Of a stretch of DNA of 64,000 bases, positions 42,741 through 50,661 are shown one piece after another (the first letter of the stretch is position 1; each line of letters opens with the position of its first letter). The stretch comes from Lachnoclostridium sp. GTDB taxonomy: Bacteria > Bacillota > Clostridia > Lachnospirales > Lachnospiraceae. The notes under the pieces are model-generated. The model was not told the origin of the DNA and did not search any database. It saw nothing but the letters and a program-made list of their open reading frames with translations. The position numbers were made by a program, and so were the translations under genes. The stretch covers positions 95,246 to 159,245 of the forward strand of contig JAMPEY010000003.1 in assembly GCA_023664665.1 (NCBI GenBank). Direction: 5' to 3'.

Positions 42741-43607
42741 TTAATTCAGGTTTAACTTCCTCACGATGATATAATGCGATAAAAAGTACAGGCATACCGC
42801 AATCAATACTTGGAAGATAATCGTCACATCCATTGTGAAAAACAGCACGGCATTTGCATCATAACTCCGACCTGCCATGGTAATCACCCTGCCGATGCTG
42901 CTGACAATGTTCGTCAAAACAGAATTTGCCATGGTAATTCCAAAGTAAATGAGAATTCCCATCAAGCCTTTATGCTTTGCGGAGAGCTGTCCTAAGGTAA
43001 GCGCTCCGAAAAGCATGGCTACCGTGCAGAAAGGTCCTGCCAATGCCAACACGATAAACGCAAGCAGATAATGCGTTAATGCCACCGCACCCTCCGAGCT
43101 CATCTGGGACAATACTTCCAGCAGCACTTCCTGCACTTCATATAATATCTCGCCGAAATCAGCTCCACCGGTTACCGCCATGCCAAACGCAGTCGTCAGC
43201 ACAACCACGCATACCATCATTACAAAATAGATAATCATTGTCCACAGCCCGCCTACCAGAAATTTGCTGAAAAGCAGTTGATGCGGCGTTACCGGCAGCG
43301 TATGTGTCAGATAGCCTTCATCCGAATACATGGTCTTTTCAAAATTTACGCCGATATAGATCATATTGCCATAGGTCAAGCCCACCATAAGCATGATACA
43401 GGCAATCACACTCGCCACAAAAACCATGAACCACAAAACCACACCGATATCTCCCCTGCTAAACGCTCTGGCATCCCTCACAAAATCTGTCATGGGCGTA
43501 AAGAACAAAAGACATTCCAGCGCGGTAAACGCCAGCATAATGACCAAAAGCAGACTGTTCAGCTTAGATATCCTTTTCCACTCGTGTTTGATTAATTTGC
43601 CTAACAT
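42741..43607 (-). CDS. ABC-2-type exporter permease
   Basis: The 288-residue protein has six hydrophobic segments, the first after a short basic N-terminus (MLGKLIKHEWKRISKLNSL). A large loop between segments 1 and 2 and a GVNFEKTMYSDEGYLTHTLP motif are typical of Firmicute ABC-2 permeases. Its first bases overlap the ATPase gene (7 bp). With that ATPase and the YtrA-type regulator it forms a complete drug, peptide or stress-linked exporter module. The substrate is unknown. Confidence 0.88.
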   Translation of the reverse strand: MLGKLIKHEWKRISKLNSLLLVIMLAFTALECLLFFTPMTDFVRDARAFSRGDIGVVLWFMVFVASVIACIMLMVGLTYGNMIYIGVNFEKTMYSDEGYLTHTLPVTPHQLLFSKFLVGGLWTMIIYFVMMVCVVVLTTAFGMAVTGGADFGEILYEVQEVLLEVLSQMSSEGAVALTHYLLAFIVLALAGPFCTVAMLFGALTLGQLSAKHKGLMGILIYFGITMANSVLTNIVSSIGRVITMAGRSYDANAVLFFTMDVTIIFQVLIAVCLYFLSHYIIVRKLNLN

Positions 43608-44302
43608 GCGAACACCTCCCTGAAATAGGCGTCTACGGATTTCCCATGCTGCTCCCTGATATTATCCACGGAGGTATACAGCACCACCTGTCCGTAACGC
43701 AGGAAAATCACCTCGTCCAGCACCTGTTCCACATCACTGATCAAATGGGTGGAAATCAACACTGTTGACTCAGGATTATAATTATTGACGATAGTGCGCA
43801 GAATGTAATCCCTTGCCGCCGGGTCCACTCCCGCAATGGGCTCGTCCAGCACATACAAATCCGCCCTGCGGCTCATAACAAGAATCAACTGCACCTTCTC
43901 CTTGGTGCCCTTTGAAAGCGTCTGCATTCTCTTGTCCGTTTCAATGTTCAGGCTTTTAAGCATTTCCTCCGCCCGGTTCCTGTCAAAATCACTGTAAAAA
44001 TCACAAAAGAAATCCAGTATTTCGGACACTTTCTGATTCCCCGACAGATAGGTCCGGTCCGGCAGATATGCCACATGCGCCTTAGTCTCGACTCCCACTT
44101 CATTTCCGCCGATGCGGATGGTTCCCCCGGATGGCGTTAAAAGACCGTTTAACATCTTAATAATCGTTGTTTTCCCGCTTCCGTTGGGACCTAAAAGTCC
44201 CACTATTTTACCTCTTGTCAAAGTCAGCGAAACATTATTGACCGCAAGACTGTTTCCGCCATAGCTCTTGGTCAGATTCCTGATTTCCACCAATTTGTTC
44301 AT
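43601..44302 (-). CDS. ABC transporter ATP-binding protein (YtrB/EcsA type)
   Basis: The 233-residue ATPase has Walker A VGLLGPNGSGKTTIIKMLNG near residue 32, the signature MQTLSKGTKEKVQLILVMS, Walker B DLYVLDEPIAGVDPAARDY and the switch His in LISTHLISDVE. It pairs with the ABC-2 permease encoded next and overlaps the regulator gene by 4 bp, so all three are translated as a coupled unit. Confidence 0.95.
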   Translation of the reverse strand: MNKLVEIRNLTKSYGGNSLAVNNVSLTLTRGKIVGLLGPNGSGKTTIIKMLNGLLTPSGGTIRIGGNEVGVETKAHVAYLPDRTYLSGNQKVSEILDFFCDFYSDFDRNRAEEMLKSLNIETDKRMQTLSKGTKEKVQLILVMSRRADLYVLDEPIAGVDPAARDYILRTIVNNYNPESTVLISTHLISDVEQVLDEVIFLRYGQVVLYTSVDNIREQHGKSVDAYFREVFAC

Positions 44303-44673
44303 TCGCTTTTCTCCCTTCCATATGATTGTTCCAGAAATGCTGCCGTATCCTTTTCGGAAAATCCAAGCTTCTGCATTTTTTCAAAAAAATCCGCTTTATA
44401 ATCCGCTGCCAGCTTCTGCCTGATATTTTGAATCAATTCCTGATTCTCCGTCACATTGCGCCCGTTGGTCCGTTGCGTGATAATCAGTCCGCTGCGCTCT
44501 AATTCTGAAAACGCCTTCTGCATCGTATTGGGATTTACCGCCGCCGTCGCCGCCAATTCCCTGACCGTCGGAAGCTTCGCCCCCGGCGGATAGCTCCCTG
44601 ACACAATCTGCATTTGGATGATTTCTACCAACTGCGCATAAATAGGTCTGTCACTTGTTAAATTCCACGCCAT
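44299..44673 (-). CDS. GntR-family transcriptional regulator, YtrA subfamily
   Basis: The 124-residue protein has a winged-helix DNA-binding domain (PIYAQLVEIIQMQIVSGSYP, then KLPTVRELAATAAVNPNTMQ, about residues 9-58) and only a short helical C-terminus, as in YtrA regulators that control ABC exporters. A perfect-arm palindrome TTGTAT..ATACAA lies in the upstream region (44728-44744), a likely autoregulatory operator. The start ATG has a nearby GGAG-like site. It is the first gene of the exporter operon. Confidence 0.92.
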   Translation of the reverse strand: MAWNLTSDRPIYAQLVEIIQMQIVSGSYPPGAKLPTVRELAATAAVNPNTMQKAFSELERSGLIITQRTNGRNVTENQELIQNIRQKLAADYKADFFEKMQKLGFSEKDTAAFLEQSYGREKSE

Positions 44674-44727
44674 GCTTTTTCTCCTTTCCCCTGATGATTA
44701 TTCCGGGAACACCATTGTATCGCTGTA

Positions 44728-44744
44728 TTGTATTTATAATACAA
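44728..44744. promoter_or_regulatory. Probable operator of the YtrA-type regulator
   Basis: The sequence TTGTATTTATAATACAA has perfect 6-bp arms (TTGTAT/ATACAA) around an AT-rich centre. It lies 55-71 bp upstream of the regulator start, close to where the promoter should be. YtrA-type regulators bind such palindromes. The assignment is inferred from position. Confidence 0.55.
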
Positions 44745-44813
44745 CAATACTCTAAATTACCCCCCCTGTCAATCCCCTTTTCTCTTGAATCAAAAAGGAA
44801 ACAAAAATAGCAT

Positions 44814-44853
44814 AAAAAGCAGCCGCCCCCTGATTTGAAACCATGGGGACAGC
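44814..44853 (-). terminator. Intrinsic terminator after the cyclophilin gene
   Basis: On the minus strand GCTGTCCCC (44845-44853) pairs with GGGGGCGGC (44822-44830), including two G-U pairs, and is followed by TGCTTTTTATG. It ends the cyclophilin transcript and separates it from the exporter operon. Confidence 0.6.
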
Positions 44854-44905
44854 CGCCCGTTAAATCTCTATTTTTGCGGATTGTTTTGCCTTATCCCGCT
44901 TTTCC

Positions 44906-45574
44906 TCAGTCCACTACTTCAATGCTTTCAATAACAGGTCTGTTTCCCACAGGAAGAATCCCATTCTCATCCTGTCCTGTGGCATTGCTGCAGATATCAT
45001 CCACAATCTCCATCCCTTCCGTCACATAGCCGAATACCGCATAATCGCCGTCCAAAAACAGACTGTCCTCATGAACGATAAAAAACTGTGAGCTGGCGCT
45101 GTCCTTTATCTGGGAGCGCGCCATGGAAATCGCACCCCTGACATGGCTTAGGGGATTTTCTACCCCATTATTTGCAAACTCGCCCTTAATCTTATTCTCC
45201 GAACCGCCTGTGCCGTCGCCGTTCGGGTCGCCTCCCTGCATCATAAACCCTTCGATAATACGATGGAAAGTCAGCCCGTCATAGAATCCGGACTTGGCCA
45301 GATTCACAAAATTGGTCACCGTAATGGGGGCGCTGTCCGCATCCAGCTCCACCGCAATGGTTCCCTTGTCTTTAATATTGATGTTGACATGATGCTTGCC
45401 GGTAAGCAGTTCCTCCTGCTCCTGACTGCCCTGTGCTCCTGCGCTTTCGGTCTGTTTGCCTGCCTGTCCGGATGCTGTCTTCTGATTTTCCCCGCTCTTC
45501 CCGCAGCCCGCCAGAAGAAACGCCCCTATCAGCCCTAAGACTGCTGCCTTTGCCAATGATTTTTTCATTTTCAT
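44906..45574 (-). CDS. lipoprotein peptidyl-prolyl cis-trans isomerase (cyclophilin)
   Basis: The 222-residue protein has a lipoprotein signal with lipobox LLAGC (Cys near residue 24) and a linker of Gln, Glu and Gly. The cyclophilin domain that follows contains NFVNLAKSGFYDGLTFHRII, GFMMQGGDPNGDGTGG, and DSASSQFFIVHEDSLFLDGD. The catalytic Arg (FHRII) and Phe/Gln contacts are present. It acts outside the membrane on secreted proteins. It lies 19 bp after the phosphodiesterase gene and is followed by a terminator. Confidence 0.95.
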   Translation of the reverse strand: MKMKKSLAKAAVLGLIGAFLLAGCGKSGENQKTASGQAGKQTESAGAQGSQEQEELLTGKHHVNINIKDKGTIAVELDADSAPITVTNFVNLAKSGFYDGLTFHRIIEGFMMQGGDPNGDGTGGSENKIKGEFANNGVENPLSHVRGAISMARSQIKDSASSQFFIVHEDSLFLDGDYAVFGYVTEGMEIVDDICSNATGQDENGILPVGNRPVIESIEVVD

Positions 45575-45593
45575 CCTCCTACTTGTATGATAT

Positions 45594-46136
45594 CTATTTC
45601 ACCGTTAAAGCATTTACTTCCATTTTGTCTACAATCCCCCCGGCATCCACCCCCGTTTCCCCTTCCCTTTGTGTCAATTCGATTTTCTGCACCTTCCACT
45701 TTCCGGTATCCTCATACACCTCTAACACAGCCATGGTCACAGGCTGCTTAAAGCGCCTTGGCCCGCAGCTTCCCGGATTTAAGAAAAATACGCCGTCTTC
45801 CGACTTCTCTTCATATTTATGGGAATGACCGTAAATAAAAAGATCCGTCCCCTTCAAATTTTCTTTTCTGTGTTTTTTGTTGTGTATCATATAAATGTGC
45901 AGTCCAAACAGCGTAATTTCCAATTCTTCCGCCATCCCCTGCGCCCAATCCTTATCATTATTGCCCCTCACTGCATACAAAGGCGCCATCTGTTCCAGCT
46001 GCTCCACTATTTTCCTATTGTTGATATCGCCGCCGTGCAAAATCATTTCACAGGTCTTTAACACCTCTGTCACCTCAGGGCGCAAAAGCCCGTGAGTGTC
46101 CGACAAAACTGCGATTCTATGCGGTTTCCCAGCCAT
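45594..46136 (-). CDS. YfcE/MJ0936-family metallophosphoesterase
   Basis: The 180-residue protein has the calcineurin-like metal-binding motifs: IAVLSDTHGLL near residue 10, ILHGGDIN near 33, VRGNNDKDW near 56, MIHNKKH and IYGHSHKYEE near 100, and NPGSCGPRR. These proteins are small-molecule or cyclic-nucleotide phosphodiesterases. The start is the ATG at 46136 with AGGAG seven bases upstream; a longer frame from 46157 is less likely. Confidence 0.9.
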   Translation of the reverse strand: MAGKPHRIAVLSDTHGLLRPEVTEVLKTCEMILHGGDINNRKIVEQLEQMAPLYAVRGNNDKDWAQGMAEELEITLFGLHIYMIHNKKHRKENLKGTDLFIYGHSHKYEEKSEDGVFFLNPGSCGPRRFKQPVTMAVLEVYEDTGKWKVQKIELTQREGETGVDAGGIVDKMEVNALTVK

Positions 46137-46282
46137 TCTTATACTCCTGCCATCCATACTCTCCGTAAAGCTTTCCTGTTCATTATACCTTTTAAGGAGC
46201 GGTAACGCAACCGGATTTTCTACGGCAATTTATTTTCGATTGATTCTTTTCCTAATTTTTTACTTAATTTTAAAATTTCTGC

Positions 46283-46311
46283 TTGACATCAGCTATTACC
46301 CGTATTATACT
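46283..46311 (+). promoter_or_regulatory. Near-consensus sigma-A promoter
   Basis: TTGACA (46283-46288), a 17-bp spacer and TATACT (46306-46311) precede the secreted protein gene at 46365 by about 55 bp. This is one of the best promoters in the window. Confidence 0.85.
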
Positions 46312-46364
46312 ACAATCGTAACATGTTATGTCCCACAAAATTTTAGTGTTAGGAGGATTTTAGT

Positions 46365-46910
46365 ATGAAAGGGAAAGGGATAATTAAGAAAGTAAAAAAA
46401 TGGGGATCTGTATGCTTATGTATGACTTTATTTATGACAACTTATCAGACAGCATCCGCACAAGAAAATGCAGACAGTGGTATTACACAGGAATATCTGG
46501 ATAATGTGACTGCAGAAACAGAAATATATCCACTTGTTGATGAGGAAGGAGTTACGATAGGCTATTATGAACCTACCAACAAAGAAAATATTAATGCTGT
46601 GATGCCTAGATATTCCTCAAATATTACTTGGACACTAGCGCCAAATACTTATGGACAAGGTGAGAATGTTTATACCTTAACAACGGGTGACAAAATATCT
46701 TTTAAAATAGGTGTTACTTATGGCGGAACCAGCTATTTAGCATTATATAACACATCCACCGGTCGCTTTATGACATTTTATGATACCGAAAGCACAACCG
46801 GATGGGAAGGATCAATTACATTTACAAACCTTGCCACAGACACATATAGTTTTGCTATTTTTAATGCATCGGATACTACCATAACTTATTTTGGGCATTA
46901 CACATTATAA
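46365..46910 (+). CDS. secreted beta-rich protein, unknown function
   Basis: The 181-residue product has a signal peptide (basic MKGKGIIKKVKK, hydrophobic core, cleavage likely after TASA). An acidic linker and a C-terminal beta-sandwich-like domain follow (about 85-181: SSNITWTLAPNTYGQG, TTGDKISFKIGVTYGGTSYL, TDTYSFAIFNASDTTITYFG). The domain resembles small extracellular binding modules but I do not recognise a family. It has a near-consensus promoter and a strong AGGAGG site, so high expression is likely. The gene is visibly more AT-rich than the flanking core genes, a sign of separate origin. Confidence 0.75.
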   Translation: MKGKGIIKKVKKWGSVCLCMTLFMTTYQTASAQENADSGITQEYLDNVTAETEIYPLVDEEGVTIGYYEPTNKENINAVMPRYSSNITWTLAPNTYGQGENVYTLTTGDKISFKIGVTYGGTSYLALYNTSTGRFMTFYDTESTTGWEGSITFTNLATDTYSFAIFNASDTTITYFGHYTL

Positions 46911-46937
46911 TCGTCTTGAAAGGAGGAAAAGTACAAT

Positions 46938-47174
46938 ATGGCAGCTAAAAAACGATATATTGTAGGTTCGGCAATAGCAGTTCTGGTTCTGTTAAGTGCA
47001 GTTATGATATTTGTACTGAAAAGTGTATCCGGCGCAGAAGTTAATGCCGCAGAGCCTAATACTGCGGAAGCTAACGGCAGCCGTCAGGAAGGGTTTCGCA
47101 CAGAGTTAGCAACCGATGAGAATACCATCATTGATGATTCTATAACCTATAAGTATGAGCCTGCACATAAATAA
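46938..47174 (+). CDS. small single-pass membrane or secreted peptide
   Basis: The 78-residue product has one hydrophobic helix (residues about 8-28, IVGSAIAVLVLLSAVMIFVL) that could be an uncleaved anchor or a signal peptide, then an Ala/Asn/Glu-rich extracellular tail. It follows the secreted beta-rich protein by 27 bp, has AAGGAGG and is probably co-transcribed. A hairpin at 47203-47237 closes the pair. Function unknown. Confidence 0.65.
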   Translation: MAAKKRYIVGSAIAVLVLLSAVMIFVLKSVSGAEVNAAEPNTAEANGSRQEGFRTELATDENTIIDDSITYKYEPAHK

Positions 47175-47202
47175 ACACATATCTGAAATTGTAAGAATTA
47201 AG

Positions 47203-47237
47203 ATAAGGAGTATAGATTGCGTATCTGTACTCCTTAT
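47203..47237 (+). terminator. Intrinsic terminator after the small secreted-protein pair
   Basis: A perfect 10-bp stem ATAAGGAGTA/TACTCCTTAT (47203-47212/47228-47237) has a 15-nt loop and is followed by an AT-rich TTATATGG. It lies 29 bp after the stop of the membrane peptide. Confidence 0.7.
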
Positions 47238-47349
47238 TTATATGGTTATATTGTATATCCATAAACGGAAAAACAGCAATGAAAAGCTGCGCCTTGTCCC
47301 CTGCCGCATTTTATGTTACAATGGAAAAAATGTCGAATGGAGGAACAGC

Positions 47350-48141
47350 ATGAACTATTTATCCGAGTTTTGCGGCAGTTTAATTTTCCTGCTTGGAGGT
47401 TACGCTTACATGTGTAATGTCTCCTTGAAAAAGACCTTGGTTTCCACACTGAATTATGTCGAATTGGTTATCGCATGGAGTCTTGCAGTGGGCTTCGGTC
47501 TTACCGTAGCCGCTGCCATGGGCGGTCCGGCGCTCCTCAATCCGGGTGTGGTCTTAGGTCAGGTAATCTGGAACGGAATGGCAGTTACGGACGCTTTGAT
47601 TTATCTATTGATGGAATTTCTGGCAGCAGGCGCGGCAGTAGCTCTGTGTATGATTTTCTTCTGGGATTCCTTTAAGGCATCCGAGAACGAGTCCAAGAGA
47701 GGAATTTTCTCCGCTTATCCCGTTGAAAAAAATCTCCCCTTAAACTTTGTTCAGGAGGTGCTGGCAACCTTCCTCTTCCTTTTCCTCGTATTTATCGGAA
47801 TTGCCGGGGCGCAGACCTCATTAACCATGGCAACAGGCGCTGATACCGCACCTTATGGCATCGCATTGCCCTCATTGACCATGGGCGCATCTCCCCTCTT
47901 AATAGGAATTGTAGGATTTGGGGCTGTGGCGCTTCTGGCTCTCTCCTTAAACTCCACGGGATTCAGCATGAATGCTATGCGTTCCGTATTCAGCAGCGTA
48001 TGGTTTGCACTGCTTCCCATTCCCAACAAAAACGGCGAAAAGGTGGATTGGACCTATCAGCTGGTGGTAAATCTGATCGGCTCCTCCATCGGAGGCATCC
48101 TTGCAGTGATTGTAACCTCAATGATTACCGCTGCACTGTAA
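47350..48141 (+). CDS. MIP-family (aquaporin/glycerol facilitator-like) channel with atypical NPA motifs
   Basis: The 263-residue protein has six hydrophobic segments and the two half-helices of the aquaporin fold. The first motif region is AAAMGGPALLNPGVVLGQVI, with NPG (residues 64-66) instead of NPA. The second is LNSTGFSMNAMRSVFSS, with NAM (208-210) instead of NPA, followed by the usual Arg. A long loop (about 108-130) separates the halves. The start is the ATG at 47350 with TGGAGG; the frame extends upstream to 47155 but that part is not family-like. A hairpin terminator follows. It may conduct water, glycerol or another small solute. Confidence 0.8.
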   Translation: MNYLSEFCGSLIFLLGGYAYMCNVSLKKTLVSTLNYVELVIAWSLAVGFGLTVAAAMGGPALLNPGVVLGQVIWNGMAVTDALIYLLMEFLAAGAAVALCMIFFWDSFKASENESKRGIFSAYPVEKNLPLNFVQEVLATFLFLFLVFIGIAGAQTSLTMATGADTAPYGIALPSLTMGASPLLIGIVGFGAVALLALSLNSTGFSMNAMRSVFSSVWFALLPIPNKNGEKVDWTYQLVVNLIGSSIGGILAVIVTSMITAAL

Positions 48142-48209
48142 GCACTTTTTATTAAAATCTTCTTTTATCTCCCAATCGGTTCGACCGTTATAATGGTACA
48201 TAATCCACT

Positions 48210-48260
48210 GCAGGGCATCTCTTTTTTCGTCTTTATCAGAAAGAATGAATGCCCTGCCTT
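48210..48260 (+). terminator. Probable terminator after the aquaporin-like gene
   Basis: GCAGGGCAT (48210-48218) pairs with ATGCCCTGC (48249-48257) across a 30-nt loop and is followed by CTTTTCC. The long loop and short T-run lower confidence. Confidence 0.5.
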
Positions 48261-48328
48261 TTCCTAGTCACGCAATCCCCTCTTCCCGCATATAGATACA
48301 GTAATGAAAATAACAGAAAGACGAAACC

Positions 48329-49615
48329 ATGCCTAATATGAATTCCAATTTTCTTGAAGCTGCTCAGGAGCCGGAGGAATCCTCCTCCGTTTACTCCGGT
48401 TCTTTGAGAATCAATGTTGTATCCTCTCTGGGGATGATTCCCATAGAAAATGCAACGGTCACCATATCTTACAGCGGCGACCCGGAGGCTCCCCTCATGA
48501 CCCTGACCACAGACAGTTCCGGCCAGACAGAAATTGTAGACCTTCCCGCGCCTCCCTTGGAACTCTCCATGCAGCCGGACCCCGACGCCCAGCCTTATTC
48601 GGAATACAATATCACCGTGACTGCACCGGATTATGAATCCGTTCTGGTGTCCGGTTCCGAAATCTTTGCAGATGAACTTTCCATACAGCCCATCCGGATG
48701 GAGCCCTTGACGCCCTCGGGGGAAGAAAAAATCGTAACTATTCCCGTCCATACTTTATTCGGCGATTTTCCGCCAAAAATTCCGGAAGAGGAAATCAAGC
48801 CTGTAGACGAAAGCGGCGAAATTGTACTGAGCCGCGTGGTGATTCCCGAATACATTATTGTGCATGACGGCGTTCCTTCCGACCCTACCGCCACCAATTA
48901 TTGGGTTCGTTATAAGGATTACATCAAAAATGTAGCATCCAGTGAAATCTACTCCACATGGCCGGAGAGCACCCTGTATGCCAATATTCTGGTCATTATG
49001 TCCTTTACCTTAAACCGGGTGTATACAGAATGGTATCGCAATCAGGGCTATGATTTCACCATAACCTCCTCCACCGCCTATGACCAGAAATGGGTATACG
49101 GGCGTAATATTTACGAAAACATCGACCGGCTTGTGGACACCATCTTTGCAAACTATCTGTCCCGCCCCGGAGTCCGGCAGCCGATTTTTACCTCTTACTG
49201 CGACGGAAGGCGCGTCACCTGTTCCGGGTTAAGCCAGTGGGGTTCCAAATATCTGGGGGATGAGGGATATTCCGCCATCGAAATTATCCGCTATTATTTC
49301 GGGAATGATATGTATATTAATACTGCGGACATTATATCCGGCGTTCCTTCCTCCTATCCCGGCTATGACCTGACCGTAGGCTCCTCCGGGGAAAAAGTAC
49401 AGCAGTTACAAAACCAGATAAACCGCATTGCCCGCAACTATCCTGCTATTCCCACCATTACTCCGGACGGCATTTACGGTCCTGCCACTGCCGAGTCCGT
49501 CCGCATTTTCCAAGGCATATTCGGGCTGCCCCAGACAGGGGTCACGGACTACGCTACCTGGTATGAAATTTCGGATATCTATGTGGGAGTCACCAGAATC
49601 TCGGAACCGAATTAA
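48329..49615 (+). CDS. SpoIID-like / peptidoglycan-binding domain protein
   Basis: The 428-residue protein has an N-terminal beta-sandwich (GSLRINVVSSLGMIPIENAT, carboxypeptidase-regulatory-like, about 24-120) and a central region resembling SpoIID/LytB (about 190-340; ITSSTAYDQKWVYGRNIYEN, CSGLSQWGSKYLGDEGYSAI). A C-terminal PG_binding_1 domain follows (about 350-425; LTVGSSGEKVQQLQNQINRI, TPDGIYGPATAESVRIFQ). It has no signal peptide, so it may act in the mother cell on spore cortex or be released on lysis. The start has only a weak AGAAAG site; an internal ATG three codons on is possible. The last ~117 bp are duplicated at 50423. Confidence 0.75.
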   Translation: MPNMNSNFLEAAQEPEESSSVYSGSLRINVVSSLGMIPIENATVTISYSGDPEAPLMTLTTDSSGQTEIVDLPAPPLELSMQPDPDAQPYSEYNITVTAPDYESVLVSGSEIFADELSIQPIRMEPLTPSGEEKIVTIPVHTLFGDFPPKIPEEEIKPVDESGEIVLSRVVIPEYIIVHDGVPSDPTATNYWVRYKDYIKNVASSEIYSTWPESTLYANILVIMSFTLNRVYTEWYRNQGYDFTITSSTAYDQKWVYGRNIYENIDRLVDTIFANYLSRPGVRQPIFTSYCDGRRVTCSGLSQWGSKYLGDEGYSAIEIIRYYFGNDMYINTADIISGVPSSYPGYDLTVGSSGEKVQQLQNQINRIARNYPAIPTITPDGIYGPATAESVRIFQGIFGLPQTGVTDYATWYEISDIYVGVTRISEPN

Positions 49616-49641
49616 GACGGGCTGATTTTCAGCTTGACAGG

Positions 49642-49683
49642 AATACGAAAACGGGCTACAATCCAAGAGTCCGTTTTCGTATT
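49642..49683 (+). terminator. Intrinsic terminator after the peptidoglycan-binding gene
   Basis: A perfect 13-bp stem AATACGAAAACGG/CCGTTTTCGTATT (49642-49654/49671-49683) with a 16-nt loop is followed by GTTTC. It lies about 30 bp after the stop. Confidence 0.75.
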
Positions 49684-49769
49684 GTTTCAGAATCAAGACT
49701 TTGCAAATTACATATGTTAAAGCGTTAGCGTTGACAGAGAATTTTAATGACTTTTACAATTTTATCTGT

Positions 49770-49775
49770 TATAAT
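49770..49775 (+). promoter_or_regulatory. Possible -10 element of the DUF4160 pair
   Basis: TATAAT lies 34 bp upstream of the GTG start at 49809; the -35 region at about 49747 (ATGACT) is poor. A TTGACA at 49731 is too far away to pair with it. Confidence 0.35.
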
Positions 49776-49808
49776 GAATACAATAAAAATGAAAAGGAGT
49801 TGAGGCTT

Positions 49809-50078
49809 GTGATATATCCTTATATAACTTTGGCAGACGGCACGGAGATTGTGCATACACAGATTTTTGAAGAAGATGGAATCCAAAAGGTGGAAGTCCA
49901 TTTTGAGCGTCCTACGGAAGATGGTTTTGACACTGCAAGATGCCAGTTGCCTTCCTATACATGGTTGATAAGACAAGGCTTTTCAGAAGATGAAATGGAG
50001 CTGTTTGAACAAATGATGCGGAGTAACGCCCATTTATTCTATAAATATGGCGCAAATGGGGGTGTGCAGATTGCCTAG
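49809..50078 (+). CDS. small protein paired with a DUF4160-like gene
   Basis: The 89-residue product starts at GTG (49809) with AAGGAG nine bases upstream and reads VIYPYITLADGTEIVHTQIF. It is acidic, without transmembrane helices. DUF4160 genes normally sit next to a small DUF2442 partner; this gene occupies that slot, but its sequence is not an obvious DUF2442. The longer open frame from 49701 has no ribosome-binding site. It overlaps the DUF4160-like start by 8 bp. A toxin-antitoxin-like or phage-linked role is possible but not shown. Confidence 0.6.
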   Translation: MIYPYITLADGTEIVHTQIFEEDGIQKVEVHFERPTEDGFDTARCQLPSYTWLIRQGFSEDEMELFEQMMRSNAHLFYKYGANGGVQIA

Positions 50079-50394
50079 CCTCTTTACCATTGGAAGTTAT
50101 AAGGTTTTCTTCTGGTCTAATGAGAATAATGAGCCTATTCATGTTCATATTACGAAGGGAAAGCCCAATGCAAATTCTACAAAAATCTGGCTGACGAGAA
50201 ACGGCGGCTGCATCATCGCCAATAATAAGGAACAGATTCCTGCCAGAGACTTAAATGAATTGTTGGAAATTATTCAAGCGCAATACTTTTTTAAGATTTT
50301 ATTGTTAAACTATTGTTTCTCTATTATTTCATACGCATACTTTCCTTTTATTCTGATTACCAGCTTCAGCTTGTCCAATATAAATTCCCTGTAG
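50071..50394 (+). CDS. DUF4160-like protein with abnormal C-terminus
   Basis: The start is TTG at 50071, giving MPSLFTIGSYKVFFWSNEN, with a G-rich site upstream. The core NNEPIHVHITKGKPNANSTK is the DUF4160 hallmark of a conserved HxH-type motif. Family members usually end within about 80-95 residues in a helix. Here, after LNELLEIIQAQ, the sequence changes to hydrophobic YFFKILLLNYCFSIISYAYF and runs into the duplicated DNA, suggesting a frameshift or a truncation and fusion to non-coding sequence. It may be a pseudogene or a fused tail. Confidence 0.55.
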   Translation: MPSLFTIGSYKVFFWSNENNEPIHVHITKGKPNANSTKIWLTRNGGCIIANNKEQIPARDLNELLEIIQAQYFFKILLLNYCFSIISYAYFPFILITSFSLSNINSL

Positions 50395-50422
50395 CCACGA
50401 ATCGGTATATACGGAGTGGTCA

Positions 50423-50545
50423 GAGTCCGTCTGCATTTTCCAAGGCATATTCGGGCTGCCCCAGACAGGGGTCACGGACTACGCTATCTGGTATGAAATT
50501 TCGGATATCTATGTGGGAGTCACCAGAATCTCGGAATCGGGGTAA
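50423..50545 (+). pseudogene. Duplicated 3' fragment of the peptidoglycan-binding gene
   Basis: Bases 50423-50539 match 49493-49609 at 114 of 117 positions; the three differences are C-to-T changes. The fragment keeps the original frame and ends TCGGAATCGGGGTAA, so it reads ESVCIFQGIFGLPQTG... without the rest of the gene. It is a gene remnant. The sequence just upstream differs from the intact copy. Confidence 0.85.
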
Positions 50546-50661
50546 CAATACGCTAAGGGCAAATTCATGCTTTGATTTCTCAGATTTCTGATTTTCCCTT
50601 GACTCCCCTTCTGTATCCGTGTTACTATCTTCTTAGGATTCCTCTGAGATTGGAGGAACTT

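Noticed and set aside
44821-44858. Direct repeat CAGCCGCCC (two copies)
   Set aside because: It is explained by the arms of the terminator, which contain similar GC-rich sequence.
47155-47349. Extension of the aquaporin-like gene upstream
   Set aside because: The extra 65 residues include a terminator hairpin and do not resemble the family; the ATG at 47350 follows TGGAGG.
49731-49736. TTGACA as -35 element for the gene at 49809
   Set aside because: The distance to the only good -10 (49770) is 33 bases, far too long for a promoter.
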